From the NCBI RefSeq assembly GCF_032118995.1, contig NC_092651.1, positions 23,420,349 to 23,484,348 on the forward strand: DNA of 64,000 bases, written 5' to 3'. The position numbers and the translations under genes are program-made. This document shows, one piece after another, positions 1 through 8,926 of this stretch (positions are counted from its first letter, which is position 1; each line of letters opens with the position of its first letter). This DNA is from Asterias amurensis (Eukaryota > Echinodermata > Asteroidea > Forcipulatida > Asteriidae). The notes under the pieces were generated by a model, which had not been told where the DNA came from, searched no databases, and saw only the letters and a list, made by a program, of their open reading frames with translations.

Positions 1-164
1 AAAGAAGGTTGTAAGCAGTAAAATAAATAGTTCCTGACAACAAGAAAAACAGTGCAGTGTTACGTTTTTGTTGCTAGAAGTACTCCCAAAGTTTTTCCGT
101 TTCCACAGAGAAAATAAACTTGATCCAGCATGACATACGAATGGCATAAATAATAATACATGTA

Positions 165-464
165 ACCAATTCTTATATAACGCATTTCACAATAACCGTA
201 TCAATGCGCTTTACATTAGTGCCCTGGTCATAGGGCCAATAACATCCTTTTTAATGTTTCTTAGCTCCCTTGGGAGTATACAACCTGGGCAACAGTTTAT
301 ATCGCTTCAAAGGCTTTTACATCCACAATATCAATATGAGAAGCAATTATAGTAAAGTATCTTGCTCAAGGACACAAGTGTCACGACCGGGATTCGAACC
401 CACACTCCGGTGACTGCACCAGAACTTGAATTCGATGCTCTTAACCACTCGGCCATGACACTCT
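165..464 (-). mobile_element. tRNA-derived SINE
   Basis: Read on the minus strand the element starts with a tRNA-like head (box A-like GGCCGAGTGGTTAAGAGC and box B-like GGTTCGAATCCCGG), continues with the SINE body text about being followed by 'CTTGTGTCCTTGAGCAAG', and ends near 165 with a GCGCTTT-containing tail. The same head and body recur at 17891 on the plus strand. It resembles a Leu/Ser-type tRNA, but it runs straight into a repeat body with no acceptor-stem pairing, so it is not a functional tRNA gene. Confidence 0.8.
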
Positions 465-859
465 ACAGCAAAAGACTTTTTCAAGTTTCACTTTCTAAAC
501 TTCCTTTTTTTCACAGATTAAGTACAAAATTTAAGTATTAGGCTCCACAATAGACCATGCAAGTTTTTGTGAACCAATTGGTTGCCACATAAATTGCTTC
601 TAGATGTGAAGGAAACAAACTTAGCGCTGAAACAAACCCCAATGTCTGAAAACTTTTGAGACTTTCATGGTCTACTTCATAAAACACTTTAGTAGAGTAT
701 CACACTAAACATGCTAAATGTAAATGCAATAAAATTATAAAACTGAAGGTTAACCTAGCGTGTGTTTTGGCGGTCGTTGACAATAATTGTTTCAGTTTAA
801 TTGGCCATTGATTAATCACTGGCCAACGATCGAAACCATTATTGGTTGCATAAAACAAC
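465..859. other. AT-rich intergenic stretch, no gene seen
   Basis: No convincing reading frame or splice structure. The part near 765-850 shares short words with the small hairpin element at 13600-13700 (for example GATCGAAAC and TTTTGGCGGT), so it may be a decayed repeat. Confidence 0.4.
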
Positions 860-1165
860 AAACCTGTGAAAATTTGGACTAAACTGGTCATCAAAGTTGC
901 AAGAGAATAATCAAAGAAAAAACACCCTTGTTGCACAAGTTTGGGTGCTTTCAGATGCCTTATGAAAGGCGCCAGGCATTAAGTTTTTTAATTTTTGAGT
1001 GAGAACTTACTTTTTTTCTCAAAAAACGTTGTTACTTCAGGAGCCCTTTCTCACAAAGTTTTATGCTATCAACAGCTCTTCATTGCTCATTACCAGGTAA
1101 GTTTTTATGTAACAATAATTTTGAGTTATCACCAATAGTGTCCAGTGCCTTAAATGAGCTATTAA
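860..1165 (+). mobile_element. TTAA-type MITE (family 1), 5'-truncated
   Basis: Contains the family core AACCTGTGAAAATTTG, an AAACACCCTTGT block and the right end CACCAATAGTGTCCAGTGCCTTAA. The left terminal repeat is missing. It ends about 40 bp beyond the stop codon of the minus-strand mucin-like gene, so it probably lies in that gene's 3' UTR or just past it. Confidence 0.8.
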
Positions 1166-1205
1166 TTCCACTGAATACATTTCAGTCTAAATCATCATGG
1201 TCCTA

Positions 1206-2936
1206 TTACTCTTTGATCAAAGTCTCTTTGTCTTTGCTTTTTGTTTTTTCCTCGAATTCCATCTTGCTATTAGCCATCTCGATATCCTCCACTTTCTGTT
1301 TGTTCTTGCATTTGAAGACACACCCACCGACGACGCCTAGAATTAGACAAGCACCTACAAAGCTTCCTACAGCGATGCCCGCAATGGCACCTGCAGAGAG
1401 ACCTGTGTCCGCTGCAGCTGTCGTTTGTGACGATGAGGTTGTATTGCTGTCGTCTGTCATGGTGTCATCAGTGCTGGATGTGACAGTGTCATTCGCTCCT
1501 GATGTAACTGTATTATCTTGCACGGCTGTGCTTTGTGAGCCTGCAGTAGTCTGTGAGCCTGCGTTGGTTGGTGAGCCTGCAGTAGTCTGTGAGCCTGCGT
1601 TGGTTGGTGAGCCTGCAGTAGTTTGTGAGCCTGCAGTAGTTTGTGAGCCTGCGTTGGTTTGTGAGCCTGCAGTAGTCTGTGAGCCTGCGTTGGTTTGTGA
1701 GCCTGCAGTAGTTTGTGAGCCTGCGTTGGTTTGTGAACCTGCAGTAGTCTGTGAGCCTGCGTTGGTTTGTGAGCCTGCAGTAGTTTGTGAGCCTGCGTTG
1801 GTTTGTGAGCCTGCAGTAGTTTGTGAGCCTGCGTTGGTTTGTGAGCCTGCAGTAGTCTGTGAGCCTGCGTTGGTTTGTGAGCCTGCAGTAGTTTGTGAGC
1901 CTGCGTTGGTTTGTGAGCCTGCAGTAGTTTGTGAGCCTGCATTGGTTTGTGAGCCTGCAGTAGTCTGTGAGCCTGCGTTGGTTTGTGAGCCTGCAGTAGT
2001 TTGTGAGCCTGTGTTGGTTTGTGAGCCTGCAGTAGTCTGCGAGCCTGCGTTGGTTTGTGAGGCTGCAGTAGTCTGTGAGCCTGCGTTGGTTTGTGAGCCT
2101 GCAGTAGTTTGTGAGCCTGTGTTGGTTTGTGAGCCTGCAGTAGTCTGCGAGCCTGCGTTGGTTTGTACGCCTGCAGTAGTCTGCGAGCCTGCGTTGGTTT
2201 GTGAGCCTGCATTAGTTTGTGAGGCCGTGTTAGATTGTGAGCCTGCAGTAGTTTGTGAGCCTGCGTTGGTTTGTGTGCCTGCAGTAGTCTGCGAGCCTGC
2301 GTTGGTTTGTGAGCCTGCAGTAGTTTGTGAGCCTGCGTTGGTTGGTGAGCCTGCAGTAGTCTGTGAGCCTGCGTTGGTTTGTGAGCCTGCAGTAGTCTGT
2401 GAGCCTGCGTTGGTTTGTGAGCCTGCAGTAGTTTGTGAGCCTGCAGTAGTTTGTGAGCCTGCGTTAGTTTGTGAGACTGGAGTAGTTTGTGAGCCTGCAG
2501 TAGTTTGTAAAACTGCTGTAGTTTCTAAGATTGCTGTAGTTTCAGAGCCTGCAGTAGTCTGTGAGCCTGTGTTGGTTTGTGAGCCTGCGTTGGTTTGTGA
2601 GACTGCAGTAGTTTGTGAGCCTGCGTTGGTTTGTGAGCCTGCAGTAGTTTGTGAGCCTGCAGTAGTTTGTGAGCCTGCAGTAGTTTGTGAGCCTGCAGTA
2701 GTTTGTAAAACTGCTGTAGTTTCTAAGATTGCTGTAGTTTCAGAGCCTGCAGTAGTCTGTGAGCCTGCATTGGTTTGTGAGCCTGCAGTAGTTTGTGAGC
2801 CTGCAGTAGTTTGTAAAACTGCTGTAGTTTCTGAGCCAGCTGTAGATCCCATTGTAACAAGTGCTGCTGTTGTTGCCAAAGAAAGACTGGTCAAGTTTAG
2901 AAGCACCAGTGCTGATATCAATAGAAACTTGGCCAT
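1206..2936 (-). CDS. Mucin-like type I membrane glycoprotein with tandem repeats
   Basis: A predicted 576-residue cell-surface protein. I start it at 2936 because this Met opens a signal peptide (MAKFLLISALVLLNLTSLSLA); the 16 extra upstream codons of the open frame precede it, and a splice acceptor (TTTGCAG, 2950-2952) lies inside them. Residues about 30-480 are a low-complexity array of alternating AGSQTT and AGSQTN units, ideal for dense O-glycosylation. Some units read AILETTAVLQTT or AGSPTN. A non-repetitive Thr/Ser/Asp stretch follows, then one membrane helix at about 515-541 (rich in Gly, Ala, Val) and a 35-residue charged cytoplasmic tail ending KETLIKE, stop TAA at 1206. No cysteine-rich mucin domain or enzyme domain is seen. 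Role inferred: extended glycocalyx or adhesion-type surface protein. The long open frames on the other strand and in another frame come from a repeat unit that is a multiple of 3 and lacks stops. The whole coding region is one exon. Confidence 0.8.
   Translation of the reverse strand: MAKFLLISALVLLNLTSLSLATTAALVTMGSTAGSETTAVLQTTAGSQTTAGSQTNAGSQTTAGSETTAILETTAVLQTTAGSQTTAGSQTTAGSQTTAGSQTNAGSQTTAVSQTNAGSQTNTGSQTTAGSETTAILETTAVLQTTAGSQTTPVSQTNAGSQTTAGSQTTAGSQTNAGSQTTAGSQTNAGSQTTAGSPTNAGSQTTAGSQTNAGSQTTAGTQTNAGSQTTAGSQSNTASQTNAGSQTNAGSQTTAGVQTNAGSQTTAGSQTNTGSQTTAGSQTNAGSQTTAASQTNAGSQTTAGSQTNTGSQTTAGSQTNAGSQTTAGSQTNAGSQTTAGSQTNAGSQTTAGSQTNAGSQTTAGSQTNAGSQTTAGSQTNAGSQTTAGSQTNAGSQTTAGSQTNAGSQTTAGSQTNAGSQTTAGSQTNAGSQTTAGSQTTAGSPTNAGSQTTAGSPTNAGSQTTAGSQSTAVQDNTVTSGANDTVTSSTDDTMTDDSNTTSSSQTTAAADTGLSAGAIAGIAVGSFVGACLILGVVGGCVFKCKNKQKVEDIEMANSKMEFEEKTKSKDKETLIKE
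1540..2865 (-). repeat. Minisatellite of 18/36-bp units coding the mucin array
   Basis: On the plus strand the unit alternates between GTTTGTGAGCCTGCAGTA and GTTTGTGAGCCTGCGTTG. The 36-bp dimer recurs about 36 times with very little divergence in the middle (about 1640-2000) and more near the ends. Two copies of a longer block containing the AAACTGCTGTAGTTTCTAAG word (about 2510 and 2707) show duplication of a larger segment of about 200 bp. Confidence 0.95.
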
Positions 2937-2949
2937 GCTGGATAGTTTC
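2937..2949 (-). other. 5' UTR remnant of the mucin-like coding exon, after splice acceptor
   Basis: Minus-strand TTTGTCAATTGTTTGCAG is a good acceptor ending at 2950. The exon then runs GAAACTATCCAGC before ATG. An upstream non-coding exon is therefore expected beyond 3350, but I cannot place it. Confidence 0.6.
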
Positions 2950-2974
2950 CTGCAAACAATTGACAAAATAAACT

Positions 2975-3348
2975 TTAAAGGCAATGAACACTATTGGTAA
3001 TTACAGCTATTAGCATAAACCTTACTTGGTAACAAGGAATGGGGAGCTGTTGTTAGTATAAAACATTATGAGAAATGGCTCCCTCCGAAGTAACTTAGTT
3101 TTCAAGAAAGAAGTAATTTTCCGAATTTGACTTTGAGACCTTAGAATTAGATTTTGAGGTCTTGAAATCAAGCATCTGAAAGTACAATTTCGTGTGACAA
3201 GTGTATTTTTTCTTTCATTATAATCTCACAAATTTGACGACCAATTGAGCTCAAATTTTCACAGGATTGTTATTTTGTGCATAACTTGAGATACACTAAG
3301 TGAGAAGACTGGTCTTTAACAATTACCTAAGCTGTCCGGTGTCTTTAA
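2975..3348 (-). mobile_element. TTAA-type MITE (family 1), full length
   Basis: Begins TTAAAGGCAATGAACACTATTGG and ends CTGTCCGGTGTCTTTAA, with the central GAGACC...AATCTAA...GAGGTC imperfect palindrome. Its right-hand neighbour on the minus strand is the splice acceptor of the mucin-like coding exon, only about 22 nt away. Confidence 0.9.
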
Positions 3349-5130
3349 AACATCATGGGAAGAAACAAGGTAGCAAACTGTAAGCAGTTGGATGTTACTA
3401 TAATGCAAACAACTATTTCTATTTTGAAATAAAAAATCCAATGTATAATGGCTTTAAACACTTACCTAAAAGATGTTCAACTCAAAGGAAATCTCAAATT
3501 TGTAGCAGGAACCGTCAAATTTAGCAGAACTCTTCTGCCACTTCTAGAGACAAAACGCCAGTCGAATTGTTCTCAACTTCATCTAGCTTATGGATGTTAC
3601 TAATGACGATTAGTAAAACCAGGTGTGGCTTTTCAACCCCTTATTATTTCTCAGTTTCCATGGTTGGGCAAACAAACAAAAGATATTAAGATAAGACTCA
3701 GTGTAAAGCTTTGCAAACTTCCAAGGGCAATTAGGGTAAAACAAAACTCAAAAGTTTACTCTTACAGTGTAAAGGGACTCAGGATTGTTTGTCAGTCTAA
3801 ACTTGATTTAAATATTACTGAATATGTTTTGTGACTTAGGAAAACATTGACTTCTGCTCAGCTGTCAAAGTTTTGTTTAGGTTTTTGGTTTAATTCTGAA
3901 AAGGACTCTACTTCCGGAGGAATGTACCTCACATTGGGAGAAATTGGAAAATGATAACCCACGGAAGTATCGCCTGTTTAGTGCTATCATTCATGTTGCG
4001 TAATGTTGAGCTTTTATGCACACATAAAGCTAGGAACTATAACAAATAAGTTCAGATAAAAGAATGCATTAGGGATAGTTGGTAAACAAAGGTCAATAAT
4101 GGCAGTTTGATGCAGCAGTTGCTAGGAGAAAAAAAAACCCAACTTTTTTGACAATAAATGTATTTTTATCAAGAAAAAAGTAAAATGGTCAGGGTAGCTG
4201 GACATTTAGTTTCCTTCCAAAGTATCTTAAGGAAAGTAAAGGGTGAACTTCTGTTACCCTTTTTACTACCGGAAGGATTCCATGTTTTTTTAGTGTGGCT
4301 GTTTTTATATAGGGTGGGCATAAATCCCAGGGTCAATTTTGAGATTGGGCTGTTTGTTCAGGGGTGATGATTTATGTTCGCTTTTTATGGAATCCATTTC
4401 GGACTCCAGGTTGTCATGGGTTTATGTGACATTTAAACAGAGACTATTTCACCCAAAAACTTAATCAGTAGTCACAAAACATGTACATGTCAACAACCCA
4501 AAATTGTAGTTGTTTTGTGTAATTATTTTTCATAACATGCCAGTTTGCCCAAAACAAGGCTAAACAGTCGCTCTTGATAACAACACAAAGATGGAAATTT
4601 CTTAAACAATGGTATGAATTTATATTCCTCTTTAAACAGTCTAGGTTGTAGAATGGAGGAAAGCATGCATGGCAATGCCCTTTGAATTATATGAGAACCT
4701 ACATTGGTGTCTCTCTGCTCACCGAATAAATGAGGAGCTTTAAAAGTAAGTTTGTCCTCTTAAAACATATAGAATGTTGAAGACACCATATCACGTTACT
4801 CGGTACTTGGTAGTTATTCTCCTTAAACTTCCCCGGGGGAACTTGACGAGGTAAGGAGGGTGTAGGTAAATTTTAAAATATTTTTTATTGTGACTGTAAC
4901 TACTTTTAAAAATTTGTTGGGATTTTGAGTCTGTGGGACTGCTGCAGATTATTCCATAAGTTCAGTGTTCTTGGGAAAAAGAATTGTCTGTAGATTGAAG
5001 ATGAGATACAAGGTTTTTTGTAACCCATTGTTGATGCCCTCTCTGGGGTTTGGATTCTAAAATGTGGCTGTGGTCAGCTTTGATAACTCCATTGATCATC
5101 TTATACATAGTGTATCATCAAGGCTGATGA
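3349..5130. other. Gene-free stretch
   Basis: AT-rich sequence with only short, non-coding-looking open frames. No splice-site series, known repeat family or RNA gene was recognised. Confidence 0.5.
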
Positions 5131-5134
5131 TTAA

Positions 5135-5215
5135 GTTTGCAGACGTCTGCTCTAGCAATACAAAGGTCGTGGGTTTGAATCCCACCCAAGCAATCTTATT
5201 GTTCTTCTTCACAGA
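5135..5215 (+). mobile_element. tRNA-SINE head fragment (second SINE family)
   Basis: Has the box B-like AAGGTCGTGGGTTTGAATCCC followed by the CTTCACAGAACTCAGGAAAGT body. The same head occurs at 12690 and 19380. The box A half is degraded. Confidence 0.6.
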
Positions 5216-5244
5216 ACTCAGGAAAGTACTGGGGTACTCAGTGC

Positions 5245-5628
5245 TTAAAGGCAGTGGACACATTTGGTAATTAATCAAAATAATTATCAGCATAAAACCT
5301 TACTTGGTAACGAGTAATAAGGAGAGGTTGATGGTATAAAACGTTGTGAGAAACAGCTCCCTCTGGAGTGACATAGTTTTCGCGAAAGAAGTAATTTTCC
5401 AAGAACTTGATTTTGAGACTTCAGATTTAGAATTTGAGGTCTCAATATCAACCATCTAAACGCACACAACTTCATGTGACAAGTTTGTTTTTTCTTTCAT
5501 TATTATCTCGCAACTTTGACAACCAATTGAGCTCAAATTTTCACAGGGTTATTTTATGCATATGTCGAGATACACTTAAGTGAGAAGACTGGTCTTTGAC
5601 AATTACCAATAGTGTCCTCTGTCTTTAA
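5245..5628 (-). mobile_element. TTAA-type MITE (family 1), full length
   Basis: TTAAAGGCAGTGGACACATTTGG at the left end, AATAGTGTCCTCTGTCTTTAA at the right, TTAA at both borders, central GAGACTTCAGATTTAGAATTTGAGGTC palindrome. Confidence 0.93.
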
Positions 5629-5792
5629 TCGTTGTGTGAAGCAGATGTAGACCAAAATTTGACTGGGCGGAAAATTTGTCAAAGACTGTGTATGGGCGTG
5701 AAAAAAAATCACTTTGAATGTCAGAGAAGTTTCTGCTTGGCTTGGCTTGGCTTGGTGTCACATTATGACTATTGTCCGACACTAAATACAGC

Positions 5793-6183
5793 TTAAAGGG
5801 AAGGTACACGTTTGGTAATTCCTCAAAACAAATAATAACTTAAAAACTGACTTAGTAAAGAGAATTGGGGAGCTGTTGATAACATAAAACATTGTGGGAA
5901 ACGACTGCCTCTAAGTAACGTAGTTTTTGAGAAAGAGTTGATTTCTCACTACTTCTCACTATTTTAAAAATAATAAAAGACTTCTAGCTAGGAGTCTTTT
6001 ATTCTTATCTGAAAGCACACAAATTCGTCAAACAAGGGTGTTTTTACTTCCATCATTTCCTCACAACTGTGATGACCAATTGAGCCCAAATTTTCACAGG
6101 TTTGTTATTTTATGGTTATGATGGGATACACCAAGTGAGAAGACTGGTCTTTGACAATTACCAAATGTGTACCTTCCCTTTAA
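5793..6183 (-). mobile_element. TTAA-type MITE (family 3)
   Basis: Ends TTAAAGGGAAGGTACACGTTTGG / CCAAATGTGTACCTTCCCTTTAA. The central palindrome is AAAGACTTCTAGCTAGGAGTCTTTT. Its interior (CCAATTGAGCCCAAATTTTCACAGG) matches family 1 although its ends differ. Confidence 0.9.
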
Positions 6184-7480
6184 AACACTCACGTCCTAGG
6201 TACAGTGAAACTTGAGGATACAAACTAATATTTTCAAGGTGATTTATTTTCATGAATTGTTCCTGATAGAACAATTCTACAATAGCAAAAAAATCAAGAT
6301 AAATAACCGTTAGTTTAAAGAGAAATGACCAACATTAATGTTGTTTTAACGAATAACATGAGTTGTCATTTCAGTAATCAATGTTTACAATTCATTCAAG
6401 TTTTTATGAAAAATTTGAAATACATTAATATACAATTAATACTTGACACAATAATTAAATAACACATCACAGCAATTAGCAAAAACGTAAAATATTCTCT
6501 ATAGAGTTATTATTTGATATAAAATTGGGAAATTAACAACAAAAATGGTTTTTAATCAAGAAAAATTAGCACACAACATGCACACAACAAGACCTTTCAA
6601 GATAAAAAGTACAAGGGTTGATGCTTTTCCCTCACTTTAGCCAAATGTACGATTCACAGGGCACAATTTCATAGAGCTGCTTATGCCAAAATTATTGCTT
6701 AGCAGTTTTAATGCTTAGCAGAAATGAGCAGGATACATACCAATCACAATATTGTACATGTGACAAGGTAGTTTGGCTGCTAAGCATAATTAGGTGGTGC
6801 TTAGCTAAAAAAGCATCAGTGTAAATTTTAAAGTAACGTTCCAGAATTGGTATGAAACAAAAGTTGTGAAGATCACAGATTTACATGAAACTTAAACGGT
6901 CTGATGATGATGATAGTCGAAAACATCCCTTGAAACAGTTCTGTCTGAAATTTCATATTTGATGAGAAATAAATAATCTAATGTCGCGTTTCGAGTTTAT
7001 CGCTCAGTGAGCGTTTTATTCATATTTGTTTTGGCATGGATGCAATGCAAAATTTGTAATTGGTTTTTCACTATTCTCTTGTGACCCAGTCTCAAACTTT
7101 TACAGGCTTGTCAGTTATGGTGCATTGCATAAAGTGCTTACACTGCCAGCAACTTTTTTGCTAGCAAAACCAATTCTGCAATGTTCCTTTAAACAGATGC
7201 TGACAAAAATATTCTCAGATTTAACTTTAGTGAGTTAATAATTTTATACACGTGCACCTAACATTGTCCAAGTTAATAAGCTGTACAAATATAAATATTG
7301 CTGATGATGATATTAAAAATTATTTTTCTATTATTTTCAAAAAGCACCAAAAAATGATTTGTGTCGTAACACAATATTTATGCAATTAAATATTACTTTT
7401 ACATAATTTGTATTTTTGCATTGCAAAACACATGATTGTTTATGAAATCGACCCCAGTGCCTTCAAATATTGTACAGGCC
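6184..7480. other. Gene-free AT-rich stretch with one foldback fragment
   Basis: Contains a decayed copy of the GGGCCC foldback family (see 6657). Otherwise AT-rich DNA with short open frames only. ORF-like 7026-7238 has no recognisable domain. Confidence 0.5.
6657..6815. repeat. GGGCCC foldback element, decayed copy
   Basis: Starts GGGCACAATTTCATAGAGCTGCTTA and contains repeated TTAGCAG words, as in the intact copy at 25226-25471. The right arm is degraded. Confidence 0.7.
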
Positions 7481-7842
7481 TTAAAGCCATTGGACACTTT
7501 CGGTAACCAGTATTGTCCAAGGCCCACACTTCGTGTATCACAACTTATATATAAAATAACAAACCTGTGAAAATTTAGACTCAGTCGGGAGAAAATAACG
7601 GGAAAACCCACCCTTGTTTCCGCATGTTTTGCCATGTCATGACATGTGTTTAAAATAAATCCGTAAATCTCGATATCGAGAATTAATGTTGCTTTAATGT
7701 TTTCTCAAAAAGTAAAGCATTTCATTGAATAATATTTCAAGAGAAGTCTTTCACCATTACCTTCTGTAAACCCTGTAAGTTATTTGTAAACCTGTGAACC
7801 TTTTTTTTTTTTTTCTGTTCCGAAAATGTCCAATGGCTTTAA
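7481..7842 (+). mobile_element. TTAA-type MITE (family 4)
   Basis: Ends TTAAAGCCATTGGACACTTTCGG / AAAATGTCCAATGGCTTTAA with TTAA at both borders. The interior has AACCTGTGAAAATTTAGACTC and CTCGATATCGAGAATT at the centre. A second copy lies at 23854-24225. Confidence 0.9.
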
Positions 7843-7922
7843 ACTTCGCTCTTGAAGGGGGTACACCAATTTGCCTCTGGCACCCTCTATGAGGTTGTGT
7901 ACAGGAACCCTGGGCAGGGCAC

Positions 7923-8308
7923 TTAAAGGCAGTGGACACTATTGGTAATTGTCAAAGACTAGCCTTTACAGTTGGTGTATCTCAACATGTGTATAAAATA
8001 AAAAACCTGTGAAAATTTGATCTCAATCGGTCATCGAACTTGCGAGATAATAATGAAAGAAAAAACACCCTTTTCACACGAAGTTGTGTGTGTTTAGATG
8101 GTTGATTTCGAGACCTCAAGTTCTAAACCTGAGGTCTCGAAATCAAATTCATGGAAAATTACTTCTTTCTCGAAAACAACTCCACTTCAGAGGGAGCTGT
8201 TTCTCACAATGTTTTATACCATCAACCTCTCCCCATTACTCATCACCAAGAAAGGTTTTGTACTAATAATTATTTTGAGTAATTACCAATAGTGTCCTCT
8301 GCCTTTAA
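7923..8308 (+). mobile_element. TTAA-type MITE (family 1), full length
   Basis: TTAAAGGCAGTGGACACTATTGG to CAATAGTGTCCTCTGCCTTTAA, with GAGACCTCAAGTTC...GAGGTCTCGAAATC in the centre and TTAA at both borders. Confidence 0.95.
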
Positions 8309-8365
8309 GCAAAATCATAGGGCATCACAGTGATTGCTGTGAATGCTGTGAGTTGTTTTTGAGGC

Positions 8366-8615
8366 CTGCTCGAAGCTTTGTTTTATTAAAGCCGCTAAAT
8401 CCACTGACCACTTCAAAAAACTTCTGAAAACACATCTCTTTCCTGTTTAAGCTTTTTTCTTTTTCTCATGCTTTTCTCATGCTTTTCAAACATTGTGTAT
8501 GTAGCTTTTGTTGTTTTATTGTGCATTTTCAGTTTCTGTAAGCGCTGTGATCTAGTTTTCTATGGGGAGCGTTTCTAAATACCTGTTATTATTATTGTTA
8601 TTATTATTATTTGTC
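8366..8615 (+). pseudogene. 3' end of an L2/CR1-like LINE
   Basis: In one frame the sequence reads STDHFKKLLKTHLFPV then stop. This is the usual C-terminal end of reverse transcriptases of L2/CR1-like non-LTR retrotransposons. It is followed by a 3' UTR ending in a TTATTATTGTTATTATTATT simple tail, typical of these LINEs. Only the last few residues of the polymerase remain. Confidence 0.65.
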
Positions 8616-8714
8616 TACGCTACACCTCAATGTACCAACAATTAATCTAGGCTTGTGGATAATTTGTGAACACATTGAAAGTTATAGAAATAGTCTTGGA
8701 CTACTACTTTAGCT

Positions 8715-8926
8715 TATAGACGATGTGACCTATGTTTACATTCAAACCGCCCTCTGTTGACAAAACACTACATTCGTCATATTTCGCCGGGCACTGTGTT
8801 GCGTAGTCAAAGTAAGATTGCGTACACTTTCTAGCTGGCTGCCAAACCACAAAGGTTTTGCCCGGCGGTATGCGCGCGAATCATGTTATGGTTTTCGTGT
8901 GAGGTCAGAGGTCATATCGTCTATAG
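8715..8926. mobile_element. Short inverted-repeat element (TAGACGATGTGACC family)
   Basis: The left end TAGACGATGTGACCTATGTTTAC and the right end GGTCATATCGTCTATA are inverted copies, and the inner arms also pair (TTTCGCCGGGC / GCCCGGCGGTA). A second copy lies at 30107-30286. Confidence 0.8.

Noticed and set aside
365..465. Functional tRNA gene (Leu/Ser-like) at 378-463 and at 17891-17975
   Set aside because: Box A and B words are good, but the arms do not close an acceptor stem and the sequence continues into a SINE body shared by several copies.
1457..2212. 251-codon minus-strand frame of QAHKPTQAHRLL repeats
   Set aside because: Another frame of the same minisatellite; no start context, no domain, ends in unrelated text.
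1063..3000. 645-codon plus-strand frame of VVCEPALVCEPA repeats
   Set aside because: Antisense shadow of the mucin-like gene. It has no signal peptide or membrane segment of its own, and the 18/36-bp unit is free of stops in several frames. The minus-strand frame has signal peptide, membrane helix and splice acceptor.
6900..6970. Coding exon near the ATGATGATGATAG stretch
   Set aside because: Simple repeat and stops in all frames.
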